From Dromaius novaehollandiae (lineage: Eukaryota; Chordata; Aves; Casuariiformes; Dromaiidae): 64,000 nucleotides of DNA. A program made the position numbers and the translations under genes. This document shows positions 1-11,745 of this stretch, one piece after another. The stretch is from the NCBI RefSeq assembly GCF_036370855.1, contig NC_088099.1, forward strand, positions 151,299,517 to 151,363,516. Direction: 5' to 3'. Numbering within the stretch: position 1 is the first letter of the stretch; each line of letters begins with the position of its first letter. The notes beneath the pieces were generated by a model that ran no database searches, was not told the DNA's origin, and saw nothing but the letters and a program-made list of their open reading frames with translations.

Positions 1-3000
1 TGAAACATTTTCAGTAAAAAGCAGATACCAAACAATGAGTGGAGGAAGGGGAGAAGGTGGGGGATGTGGGGATGAGACAAGAAAGATTTGCAAAGAAAGC
101 AACACCTTAAAGAACAGAAGCTGTAGGGGTATACTGAGAGGTGACAAAATCAAGCTGTGAAAGCTGGACTTGTGCAAGCTAGTAAATCAAACAGTAACGC
201 CAGTTTGACTATGGGCATATGAAAAAAAATTAGAAAAGATGTAAGCCACTATACAGTGAGCCTGGGTAGAGATAAAAGTTAATTTCACTATGGTTTCTTA
301 AAGAAAAAGAAAGCTGTACCTCTGTTGTCAGTGGGATGATGATATTGGTCATGAGGCAGTGGCCAGACGTGGGACTGAGATGCTATGGGGACTGTGGACC
401 GCTTGCCTTTCTCCCTATGCTGTTTGCTGTGCCCACTTGTTGGCTGATTAAGAGCCAAATGATCTGATTGTAAATAAATTCTTTTGAAATAATGGCTATT
501 AATACTACATATTTAATCATTTCTTTCATATGAAGGTTATATAAAGTGTCAAAGAACTGCATTTGATGCACATGTGCAGCTCACATTGCAGGTGAAAGAC
601 TATACTGGGACTCCTGGAGCTGGTCTGAGAAGAAAAAAATCCAATCTTTTCATTTTCTGTAGCCTTATGGATTTCTCCCAGTGTAAAAACTGTGAAAATC
701 AGAGTTGTATGCTCTGATATGAGCTATAGGTGCTTTAACCTTCTTGTAGAATGAAGCTGTGTTTTAGACAAAGTTTTCTGCCTTCACCAGGCGCAGCCTA
801 CACTTTTGATCACTCTGCTTGTGTAGCTGGTATTGCTGCAGGCCATGAGCACAGATCCACAGTCAATATTCACTTTAATAAGTAAATTTCCTAGCAGCAA
901 GAAAATCATATTACAGCTTCACCTGAAGTGACCTCTGCTCTCAAAGCCCTTTTGGCAATAGCTATGTATCCACAAATTCTTTGACCTTTCAATACTGTAC
1001 AAATACATGGATCACCTGCAAATGTCACTCAAATGTTGGCTGAGCTTTAACCCCATAAAAATTTATGTTTGGAGTCTAAAGGCTTAGATCTATTGCAAGA
1101 AACAAGAGAATAATCTTCATCTGTAAATTGCACAGTGCAATACAAGTTGTGGGAAACTGTGAATGCTTTGGGCCAGCACCTGAGACTGTTAATTTTGATG
1201 CCATTTCATTGAGAGTGGGAGCTGAGGAGTCATGAATTTTATCTTGTCTTCACAATAAGTAATGCGTAAGGATACTTAGCGAGTCACACAGATTGTCTTG
1301 CATGTAGTAGAACTTCATAGGGTGGTATAGGAAACAAACTGATCTTCCATATGTTGGATCCTATGCAACTTCAGTGCATTTGCTTTGGTTTTCCATCAAT
1401 GTGTCCCAAAAAAAGTTATTATGTTAATGACAATGTATAAAATCCTTTGATTAAAAGTGTGATAAAAATGAAAACTATTCTTATACCCAGGAATAAATGA
1501 AAAAAAAAACATAATAAAAGAGAGGGTCCCCTCTCTGTTTAACACAGGGTAATATTTTAATTTATCAGCCTTGAAGGAGTTCAGAGGTTACATGTGCTTC
1601 CTATACAATATTAAGTAATTAACTGTCAAAAGAAAGCATAGAATATTATCTTGTAAGGCAAATTTTCAAATTGTCAAATTAACATTAATTATTGCTAAAA
1701 TATATTGTAATGAAAAATACAGTAGACTAGTGGTGCGTGTACTTCATATTTATTACAGTATATAAAATATATACACTAGACAACATATTTATAAAATATA
1801 TACACTAGACAACATATATATTATATTATTGCTTGTACAAATAGATTGAGAAATTGTATACATCCCAAATTTTCCAGGAAATCAGTGTGAAGCTGGGGAG
1901 CTAAAATCCCCAGGAGGATTTGTGCTTCTTCCCATTCCTTTAAAAAAAAAGCAAAATGAAAAACTATAAACATTCTTCCATATTTACTTAGCTAAACTGT
2001 AAGTAAGCTTTTCTAAATTAGCAGCTCAGTTTAGGGGTCTTCTTAGCTCAACTAAGTAGGGTACCTCAACTGCAGTAGGGTAAAGGATTTGATTTTCAAA
2101 AAGTGCTGATTGCTCACCTCAAGTTAAAAACCTCTTCTAAGGTGTCTGCTGTAAATTGTTCAAAATAATAAATATAAGTCTTTTTTTTTTAATAAAGCTT
2201 TTTTCCATTCTCCTATTCATTCTCTGATTTTAGTTTCAGGTCTTTATTTAGAAAAGTTTATTTTTCCCTTTCAAAAGGTTTCCATTTTAGCAAGCTCTTC
2301 TCTTTTGCTCATTTCCTTCATTCCTGAGGAAGCAAGCAGATCTTTGGCCTCTGAAGTCTCCAACCATTCTCAGACCTTAGGCCAAAAGCTCCACAGAGCT
2401 GTTAATATCTTTCCTTCTTGCAATCACAGCCTGTTTGTCCTTAGCTCTGATGTATTACATCCCTGGAGCTAGCTTGTCTCACCGAGGCAGAAATCCACCT
2501 GAACAAGAAATGGCTACACTTCAGAGGCTAGATCAGTTCAAATATGAGTTTATATTTTTTGTTTTAATTTACTGTGTCTGCAAAAAGATTTTGATTCCTA
2601 GAATTTTTTAGGAACTCCTTTAAGCAATAATCACCTCAATTTTAAGAAAAAAGGTGATTAGCAATAGCGCATCATAGCTGTCCCCTGAATTAAAGTGAGT
2701 GAAAGAAATAAGCTTGATGGCATACAATAAAAATAATATCAGAAACATTTTTGTGTCGTCTTCCATCCCTGCACAAACCCACCAATTAGTCAGATATTTA
2801 AAGTGAAACAGAAACACTGACTTTAGAGAGCAGACTTTCTAACAGGTCATTCTGTATGCTGAAATTTACTCCTTAATAAATCCCGTGAATAAAAATTCCT
2901 TCACTCTTTCTCCATCTTCTCATGAAGCTCTATATTTTTTCCTACTCGGTTGTAGTTTCCTACCAATCAACTCCCAGCACCCAAATTCATACTTATTCTT

Positions 3001-5784
3001 AAAATATTTCTACTTCTCTGTCTTTAAATATGCCTCTCTTTCTCAATTGCTTAAAGATTAGGCAAAAGGCCGAGAACTTCTCTTTTATCAATTGGTCCAC
3101 CACCCATATTCCTCAGAAGAGGAACGTGAATGTCTCCTGAAGAAACATGTTGGAGCCTTAGCCCTGGGGACCCTCTCGTGAGCCTTGCAGGTGGATGGGG
3201 CTCTGGATCTGGGGTTGCCTTGCGAGCTGGTTGGCATTTCAGGCTCCAGCCAATAAGTGTCATGGAAGCTCTTCAAACAACTCAGACATTTATTTTATCG
3301 AAGCAGTTCTTTGGAAAGAAGAAGTAAAGTACGATTTACATTTTGGGCTGCCTTTTTTCATGATGAAATTAAACCTTTATGTTGCTTCATGTTATATAAT
3401 AATGTAAGTAACAAAAGAAAGTGCATTTATTGCTACTGTCCACTTTGAAAGCATAATGATAATTCTGAGGAATGCTAGCCATAGGGAGAACAGACACTAC
3501 TGTCAAGCTGGACTCCTTATATTAGCTTGACAGATGTCCTTGAAGCTACGCTAATTTAGATGGGAATGATCTATACTGATTTACTTACCTGGCTTTAAGT
3601 ATACAGTCTAATATATGGCCCAAGTTAAGTAAGGTGGCTCTTTTTAGATCTCTTTGTCTGTAAGCTTTCAACAGAACTGTTTAATCAAATCACATTGCTC
3701 GAAAATCTTATAAAAGGATTGAGCCTGACTGTTTTCACTTAAATTAAGCCTTTGAATGGAAGCGATACAGGCACCGTTTCAGCTTCGATCCAACTTCCTC
3801 TGTAAAACCACAGAGAACTCCTTTTTCCAGAACTGACAATTCTATGGCTTTTCACAAGAAATGAATAAATGCAGAGATAAAGGGAAAAGAAAATCTACAA
3901 CTGCCTGAGGAACAAAAATGATTTTTTTAATAAGTACAATATCTAATATTTTTATCTAAAGAATAAAAGAATCCAATTTTTTTGGTCTGACTTTGAAAAG
4001 CCAGGCTTATTTCTGCAGTAAATTACCCACTGTGGGTTATGCTTTCTCCCTTTCTTTCTACATGTTAGGTACAGGTCTTTCCCAAGGCCTTGAAAGCTTC
4101 TCTCTTGGTTTCAGGAAGAGCACATGCCTGGTACCCCACTCTGCTCCAGGAGCAGGTCCAGTGCAGCACTAGGTACTGCTGCCATCTGAAAAGAAAAAGT
4201 CTTTAATATTCTTTTTCCTTCAGAAACTTTTAAGATTCCATCAAAACATTTTTGAGACACCTATAACTGATCTCACTCTTTAAGAATGTATAACACTATA
4301 GATAGGATAAACAAAATAGACATCAATGCCCCGGAATTTTTAGCTGGGGCTTTTGGGTTTGCAATATTTCATGAACATTACATGCATTTCACCCAGTCTA
4401 ATATTGCTTAAGGGGGCACAGTAGGAGTTGTTGTTGGGCTAAACACTGGACCAAATCAAACTTTCCTAATGGAAACAAAGCTATTGAAGATTACATGAAT
4501 TATTTTTCCAAGCAAACCCTATTCTAATGAATAAGAATTTTCAGGATACGATTTTAAGATCTTAACCTTCAGAACACTGCAGTTAGCTACAGGGAAAAAC
4601 AAATGGTTATGTTCTTGTGGACAAGCATGGTTAGACAGGGCTAGCCTGATTGACACAAATGGTCCCTTTATGCACCCTATGATTATTTGACAATAAATGA
4701 CATCCTAGTCTCAGGCGTACAATACCCATTGTGGTAAATATGATATTACTGAAGAAGAAAAAATACAGTTCAGTCTCAGATGCAGCAATGGTAATAACGT
4801 AGCACTGAAAGTATTGAAATCTGTTGTCTGAGAGCATTAAAAGCTATTATTCAGATGATACAGGACTGAACTGAAAAATAATGGTATGTTAGTATCTAAT
4901 TGTCCAAATAAATAGTAAAGTTCACCTTGAAGCCACTTTTCACTATTGGGTAGCAAAAGCAGAAAAATAGCTCATTTTAGAATAATAATCGTTCATCTAA
5001 ATAGGAATCTAAATGTGGGGTTTCTGGTTTTATTTATGTAAATGAATATTTTGTGCAGTCTAAAATTCTAAGTTCTCATTTGTTCATACACTCCTTACAG
5101 TATCAGTAATTAAATTTTTGGACTAAAATATAAATAAACAAAATAGCTGGAACTTATATTTTAGGAAGAAAAGATATAGCAATTTTGGAACATTCCTTTA
5201 TGGACTGAGAAGTTCAGTTTTAATACAATTTCACCTTTTATTTTCCTATAGCAGAATGTGACCACTTGGATAAAGAATATGGCTCTGCTGTGTCTGAAGG
5301 ATCGTGATCATTTCAAAAACTAAAATGAATGTATTTCTAATTAAAAATGAGAAGTTAATGGAAAAAGAGCAGAATACTGTTTCATTTTTAATAACCTAAA
5401 AGCAAAAATAAGACTACTCATGTCATAACATGCAGTTGAATATCTTTTATAATGTTGTTCATTCAGAGACTGTGAATGAGAAAAGATTAATTTTTCAAAG
5501 TGGTGGAACATGTGAGTTTGGAATATCGTGGAATTTAAGACTATTTCACAGAGCTGAAATGCTGCTGTTTTAAACACTATCCTGTTATTAACTCCTGAAT
5601 TACCTTCTAGTGAGAAGTAATAGTCACAAAACACTTTCCAAAAGGTAACTCATCAGAATTACAGCAAAAAATAGGCGCTTACTTTCCTGATTTATTCTTT
5701 CATGAATTTTAGTCATCCTAGTTTTCTCCTGAAGTTTACGTCTAGTTGTCAGTTTCTAATGTTTGAATTTGGGGCTTTCAGAAT
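1..5784. other. AT-rich unique DNA, no gene seen
   Basis: I see no convincing gene, RNA or recognisable transposon here. Open frames are all under 100 codons and look random in composition. The only clear structure is a 29-bp tandem duplication at 1761-1818. A more GC-balanced patch at about 3060-3330 has overlapping short frames on both strands but no splice-site pattern that convinced me. Confidence 0.6.
1761..1818. repeat. 29-bp tandem duplication
   Basis: Two adjacent 29-bp units (1761-1789 and 1790-1818) differ only at the last base. Each contains the segment atacactagacaacatat. The near identity suggests a recent local duplication in an AT-rich context. Confidence 0.9.
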
Positions 5785-7350
5785 TGCACAAAACTATGTA
5801 AGAACTTATGAAATGCTCTGGGTCAGAGGAAAGACTCTTCTAGCCCAATATTCTGTCTCTGACAGTGGCAGAAGAAGATGTTGTTTAGGGAGAGCACAAA
5901 AGCCTGGCCACTCGTAGAAGTCTGTCCTTCCACTTGCAGAGGTCTGTCCACTTGCAGAGGTCTGTCCCCCCATACTCCACCTGCATCCAGGACCGCTGTA
6001 GTTCGACTGCTAGAGGGCATCTCTCCTATCCTTACTGTCTGTTTGTGGCAGTCCATGTATTTTCCTTATCCTTTTTAAGCTGACTGCTACTGTGTGCCTC
6101 CATAGTCACCTACAGGAGCAAGTTCACTACTCACAGAGCTTAGTGCTTTCTTTGATCTGTTTAAACTTATCTCCTACCACTTTCATCAAGCAACCTCCGT
6201 TCTCACACTGTGGGATTTGGTAAAAAACAGTTGTGCTTATTTCAGCTTCTTTTGTAAATGTTGATCTTGTGCCCCCTCAGCCATGTCGTCCCCATACTGA
6301 GTAGTCCCAGCCAATTCTAGATGTTCCCTCATAAGGCAGCTGCTCCCACCCATGATCATTTTTGCTCTCTTCTTTATCCCCTCTCTAACGCCACTATGTC
6401 TTTCTTGAGGTGTGGAGATGAGAACTGCATACAGTACTCCAGATGTGGGAACACCATGTTTTATATAGTGAAAAAAATCACATATTCTGTTTTGTTCTCA
6501 GTTCCCTTTCCAATAATACCCTACATTTTGCAGTGTCTTATCAGGGCAGAAGCCAGATTCAATACACTGCAGTTCTCAAGGTCATTCCCTGAGCCGGCTA
6601 CATAGATAAGAGTTATATAGGAGCCTCCTGGTAAACTGGTGCAATGTCTGTTTGTGATGACAGGTTACACACTTTGGCCAGCAGCTTCGCAATTTCACAT
6701 TTGAGTCATCCAGTCAGCCAGTTCTGTTGATTTATGAACTTTTTTGTTGTTATTTAATAACCTTTGTATATTTTCTTCAAGTTATCTAACCCCTTACCTA
6801 TCTTCTACAAAAAATGCATCACATGGGGGAATCTGGACAACATCTTCACCAGTTAGAAACCTACACAAAGAAATTCTTGCTTTTGCATGCTAAAGCCTTA
6901 TCATTCCTGAGCAAGCCCTTAAAAACTTTGTAATCAGGCACTGTCCTTAACTAGCTTCTCGCTTTTGACATATTTAAAGAATTCATTGCTTTCAGCTTGC
7001 ACATTCTTTTCAAGGTGCTCTTCCATTACTTCTTTCATCTCTTAATTTCCTGTTTACATTTGACCTGCCATGTTTTACAGACTTTCTTGCTCTTGTCTTT
7101 AGCAATAGGCCATCCTAAGCTCACATTTCCATTTAGTTAGCCCTCCAAATGAGGTACTTGTGTTTCTTTCCAGAGTTCCCCAGCATCGCTTTGTCTTTCT
7201 TCAGGTAATTCACTTTTGTTGGTATTTTTTATTGTTTTCTCATCTTTAAATACTTTATCCACCAGCCTGTACAGATATGGCATTTAAATTCTAACTTACA
7301 TGGAATCGCCTCCATAGCCCTGCGTTTCTGTTGCTGGGTATAATTTAAGT
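5785..7350 (-). mobile_element. Decayed CR1-clade LINE fragment (reverse strand)
   Basis: The plus strand reads as the antisense of an archosaur/turtle-type CR1. The 3' end of the element lies near 5815 (gggtcag...tctagcccaatattctgtc...gacagtggc). The conserved C-terminal part of the reverse-transcriptase ORF follows at about 6300-6600. Translating 6395-6442 on the minus strand gives LEYCMQFSSPHLKKDI, close to the CR1 block LEYCVQxWSPHLKKD. The stretch 6600-7350 resembles, from memory, antisense text of the more N-terminal RT and the linker before it, so the middle of the RT seems deleted. The copy has many stops and indels and cannot be active. The outer limits are approximate. CR1/L3 assignment is firm; the subfamily is not. 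Confidence 0.85.
5909..5966. repeat. 18-bp repeat, three copies inside the CR1 relic
   Basis: Two perfect tandem 18-bp units (5931-5948, 5949-5966; cacttgcagaggtctgtc) are preceded by a diverged copy at 5909-5926 separated by four bases. The array interrupts the 3' end of the CR1 copy and looks like a local expansion after insertion. Confidence 0.85.
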
Positions 7351-8293
7351 ATCTTGGATTAAGAATATCTGTCACCTATGGTCAAGTTTGAGCTTGAAGA
7401 GACTATGCTGGATCTTGCCACACTATTTCTTATCTCATCATGTGAAACATTCATTTAGCACTTCCTCTGAAGCAAAAATGTGTGGGTTGGTAGTTCAGAG
7501 GGCAGAGCGGGGCGATTACAGACTCTGTTGTCAGATTCTAGTTTTGTAAAGCTGGAAATACAATGTGTAACTTTTCATATTTTACTCCTTTTTCTACCAT
7601 GGAGATGATTATTGGCCATGCTCTAGTCCTGGGAGTGATTTCACAAGCTTTATCTGTGCATGCTGATAAATCTGCTCCCTATTCAGCTACTGATCTGCAG
7701 TCATTACAGGGGTAAGCGCAGTTAGTAGAGAAGGTGACTCAGTGAAGGGAAAAGCTGCTGGAGACTTTGGAACTGCACCTGGGGCTGCCCATGGGAATCT
7801 AGATCCATGGGAGAACTTAGCAAATGAACTGTAAATTACTTGTTTATCCTCTGGTCATTAACAAAAGCAAACAAAGCTGTGGGTTTGCATCTTATCGGAG
7901 CAGAGAGAGAGTTTAAATCTGCTTTAATTCTACTGTAAAATACATTTAGTTCAGACACACATCTACACAGGCAGCCATGGGTTTTCTTACCAGTGCCACT
8001 CCAAGTGTTGCCCTCTGCATAGTCATAGCCAGAGGTCTGGTTTCCTCAGAAATCTTCTCTTTGTGCCCCGACTGTGAGGGAAGGTCGGCTGAGAGGCTTG
8101 AGTGGATAAATAAGCATAGAACTTAACAAAAAAACCAAACACCCCTGGGGAAAGGGGAGGTCCATTGCCTGAAAGTTTATCTCCTTCCCCAATCTGAGGA
8201 AGCATGAGCTGCGTTGTCTTGAGGGCAATCGCAGTTTTGTATTCGGGAGTCATCTGCAAGGGGAGATTAAAGCTGAACAGCTCCAGCAGCAGG
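7351..8293. other. Unique DNA, no gene; tRNA A-box look-alike
   Basis: No gene is supported. At about 7485-7525 the text ggtagttcagagggcagagc resembles a pol III A box, and the following 30 bases weakly recall a MIR-type SINE head, but there is no clear B box. On the minus strand a donor-like CTG|GTAAGA lies near 7985-7993, downstream of the CpG cluster at 8.3 kb on that strand. A minus-strand frame at 8023-8259 (78 codons) lies between them and matches nothing I know. Confidence 0.4.
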
Positions 8294-8400
8294 GGATGGC
8301 ACCCGGCGCGGCGGGGGGAATCACACCCGTTCGTCTCCGGCAGCCCCAGTAATGGGTTGCGCTAGAGGCCAGGCGTTGCGGCCCCACGCGGGTTGTGCAT
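8294..8400. promoter_or_regulatory. Small CpG-rich cluster, possible promoter
   Basis: About a dozen CpG dinucleotides fall within roughly 110 bases (cccggcgcggcgggggg, cccgttcgtctccgg, gcgttgcgg, ccacgcggg), in surroundings almost devoid of CpG. Unmethylated promoters in vertebrates look like this, and a minus-strand splice-donor-like site near 7.99 kb would suit a minus-strand first exon. It could equally be a GC-rich remnant of an inserted element. No TATA box or ORF fixes a direction. Confidence 0.35.
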
Positions 8401-10588
8401 TGATTACATCTTGGGCCAGCGGTTGAATGAAGTAGATCTTCTTGACTCTAAGTGATTTTTACATGCCAGGGGACCACCAGACACCCTGGGCCATGAGAAT
8501 AAAAGTCTTCTGGATCTCTAAGTGAGTAAAAGCTTCATATTTCTGCTGTGATTCTTTAGGGATGTAGCTCAGTGTCACACATTCAGACTGTACATTTTCA
8601 GATTAAACCTTTTCTTTGTAGGTTGATGTTTGGTCCAATAGATATTACCTGTGATACTCTGTTTGCATTATTGACTTTTTGTTGAGGAAAAAGATCTAAA
8701 AATATTTTAAAAAGTTAAAATATCTCATTTAATGACTTTCACAAAGCTCTATCTTTTTTTATTATTATTTTCAAAGACAGGTTCTGATTTGAAATTCATC
8801 TCAAGGTAAAGTTAAAAAAAAATCAAAACAATAAAAATGCCCCAAACAGGTGAAATAAAAACGCCAATGAAATTGTCAGACTGGAATAAAACAAAAAGTG
8901 AAAACATTTTTATTCAACATCAACCTTGTTCTTTTATTTTTTCTTTTATATCAGAAAATGAATGAAAAAATCATGAATCCTTTCTAAATCTTTGCTTATG
9001 AACTTTTCCCTATGCCTGGTCAGGTTATGTGCCCATAGCAGAGAAGGCAGCGACCACTATCTTTCACCATTTCTGTTAAGTACAGATGCTATGGAAAGGA
9101 GATGAATAGTATTAGGCAGCAATACCTTCTGGGATAAATTGGGAAGTGAATTATTAGTCTTCTATTTTCTGGGGAAGCAGGAAGACAATTCTTAGTTCAA
9201 AGAGGTCAATATTGACAAATGCTGATTTCACACCAAAGTTATTTCTTGAGTTAAAGAGATTAAAAAAAGATAAAATATATCCATTAAAAATACATAGTGT
9301 ATCTACTGAAGATGAATCTATTGAAGATAGAAGACAGAACAGTATAGTAAATGCAGGACCAGTAGCTAATTACCTATTTGAAATATAGTGTTTTTTCTCC
9401 ATTATCACATTCTCAATGGTTTAGATTTCTGCAAAGGTTAATGTGTATAATATTTCAGTTTTGAAAGTAAAATTGCTTTCCATCTCCCATTTGCAAAATA
9501 GGCTCATAAAATATAGAATGGAAAAAGGCAATGCTTCTTAACCATTTCTGTAAATAGTTTGTTTCTACTTTGTACTAAGATTTGTTTTCATACACAGTAC
9601 TTAGACACTATCTGAAGTAGTAAGTCTTCAGTTTAGTTGTTTTAAACTTCATGGCTTATAGTTACTAGACTGTTGACCAAATTCGATTTTCTCTTACATT
9701 TAAGTTTTTTTATTAACTTTTATGGGGGCTTCATCTAAACCCAGTGGAGCTAAATACCCAGTGAAATATGACTACATATCTCTCAATATGAATTCAAAGT
9801 TCAACATATGATATTAATTGAAAGGATGTATGAACTTTGTTGATTCAGCTTCCTGCCTAATGAAATGGTAAATTTTGAATAAAATTTGCAGAAAAAGTTA
9901 ATGCTGAGATACATGGTCTTTCTTTAGATTTTTTTCCTAGCATTTTGATTTCAGGATACCTGATAAATCATGGCTAGAGTTTTCTTTCAAATGTGATAAA
10001 ACTAACATCCCACGAATTGTGTTCATATTTCCACTGTCTTGTGCCAAAATTTATTTTGGGTGCCTCTAGAAAAGTCTTTCCCACGTTAGCTGTTATTAAA
10101 ACTGACAAGAACTAATTTTCGTTGAAGAGCAAATTTAAATATTGGCATTATTACCAAACTCCTTTGTATTTGTAGGATTCTGATTTTACAGTTTTAGATT
10201 AAGCCAACCTCTAGTTTGGGGGCTTTATTTTAATACAGCCCAATGAAATACACTGCAGTTTGGCTGTTTGTAGGATTGCGAGAGCAAGAGTATGAGATGT
10301 ACTCCTTTCTCAGCAGCTGTATATTTTGTTGCATAGCAGCAACATAGGTAGAAGCTACATATGAATTATAACATTCAAAGTGTACTCTAACATATAACAA
10401 TAACTGTCAGAAATAATTCTAGGTAACAAATAAAACTACTGAAAAAAACATACTTTGTCAATGTAGATGAGAAAGAAGAATAACTACTCATGTCAAAAAG
10501 TAAAATAAGAAAAAATGTTCAGTATTTATTATTATGATAAAGTATATACAATTGTTGGTCTCCAGTTCATTTTTAGAAAATTGAGCTA

Positions 10589-10610
10589 GCAACAACAACA
10601 ACAACAGCAA
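10589..10610. repeat. (CAA)n microsatellite
   Basis: Five to six CAA units followed by an interrupted CAG/CAA end. Confidence 0.9.
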
Positions 10611-11679
10611 AGCTGGACAGAAAAAATGTATTAATCACAAACTATTAAATCTTTTAAATGTTCCAGGTCAGACTAATTGCCCTACAGCACACTGCAAGAC
10701 TATCTAAAGTTTATACACCACCATTATAAAGATTATTTTGGAGAAAATGCATGTTAATCATTGATTGTATCTAGTTGTGAAATGAGAGCTATTATCAACT
10801 TACAAGTGCATGATTTTTTCTGCAGAAAGAGCACAGTTCAGTTATGATTTAAAGGTATTGCCTAAAAGGGTTATACTTCAATTGTTCTCTCTTGGTAGAG
10901 CATCAAATAAATTAGTTGTAGACTGGGTAGAAAACTCGAAAATGTTACCACATCATAAGCAGTTTTCTGCTTATTACAATATGTCTTTTTCTGTTCTTAT
11001 GCAATAATTGCTGAAAATAACTCCTGTTCTCCCACCCTAAAAGGACGTTGACTGCAAAAGCTCATTGCTGTTATTTGGAATCTGTCTTCATTTATGGATT
11101 TTTTTTCTCCTCTTTTAAGATAAGGGGAATGCCACTGAAAGCCTGTATTCATCCAGTGTCGGAGAGAAAGATTTTTTTTTATTTAAGAGTTACTACATCA
11201 GGTCTCTTGTTTTGGTTAAAGAATGGACCATTGGCATGTTAGGCAATGCCTAGAATCATTGCTGTTGTTAAATAATTACCAAAAAAAAAAAAAAGTTTTA
11301 AAGGTATCTCCAATTTCAGTCCTGAATTTGCAACAAATAATGGGGCCATGATTTTCAGAAATAGGTCTGAAATAGGTCCAGATCTTAAATGTACAAGCAT
11401 TTTTGTCTGTCAAAAATCCAAAGTTACTAGTAATGTTGTTGTACCCTCAAAGGAAATGTCTAAATGTGGCCAAAAGGATAAAAACATGCATTTTTGTTTT
11501 CCCTTACAAGTGACCTCACAAAAACATTGTAAAGAGAAGAGGCAAGTAAAGTGGTTCAGTTCTGTTTGATTATAAGTTTACTAAATAGCTGAGAATTCTG
11601 ATTGTAGAAGTTAATGATGGGGTAAGATGTCTGAGCAAACTGCCATAAACAGACTAGGAGGGTTGGAGTAGTTTGAGAT

Positions 11680-11745
11680 TATGTCTACAACACAGGCACC
11701 AAAAGGACTGTTTCCACAGCTACGTCTGCAGTGAATGTAGACATA
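11680..11745. repeat. Inverted repeat, possible old DNA-transposon relic
   Basis: Perfect 10-bp arms tatgtctaca (11680-11689) and tgtagacata (11736-11745) enclose 46 bases that include a gctacgtctgcagtg core. The gtctaca...tgtagac layout recalls ancient palindromic hAT-like repeats of reptiles. The match is from memory and the copy is short. Confidence 0.35.

Noticed and set aside
6321..6605. 94-codon plus-strand frame as a gene
   Set aside because: It is the antisense shadow of the CR1 reverse-transcriptase relic.
7485..7545. tRNA/MIR-like text
   Set aside because: A-box-like words are present, but the B box is absent and the body does not follow a SINE consensus convincingly.
8558..8574. 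tRNA-Ala-like start (gggatgtagctcagtg)
   Set aside because: The downstream sequence has no anticodon arm, no T arm (GGTTCRANTCC) and no acceptor pairing, so it is only an A-box coincidence.
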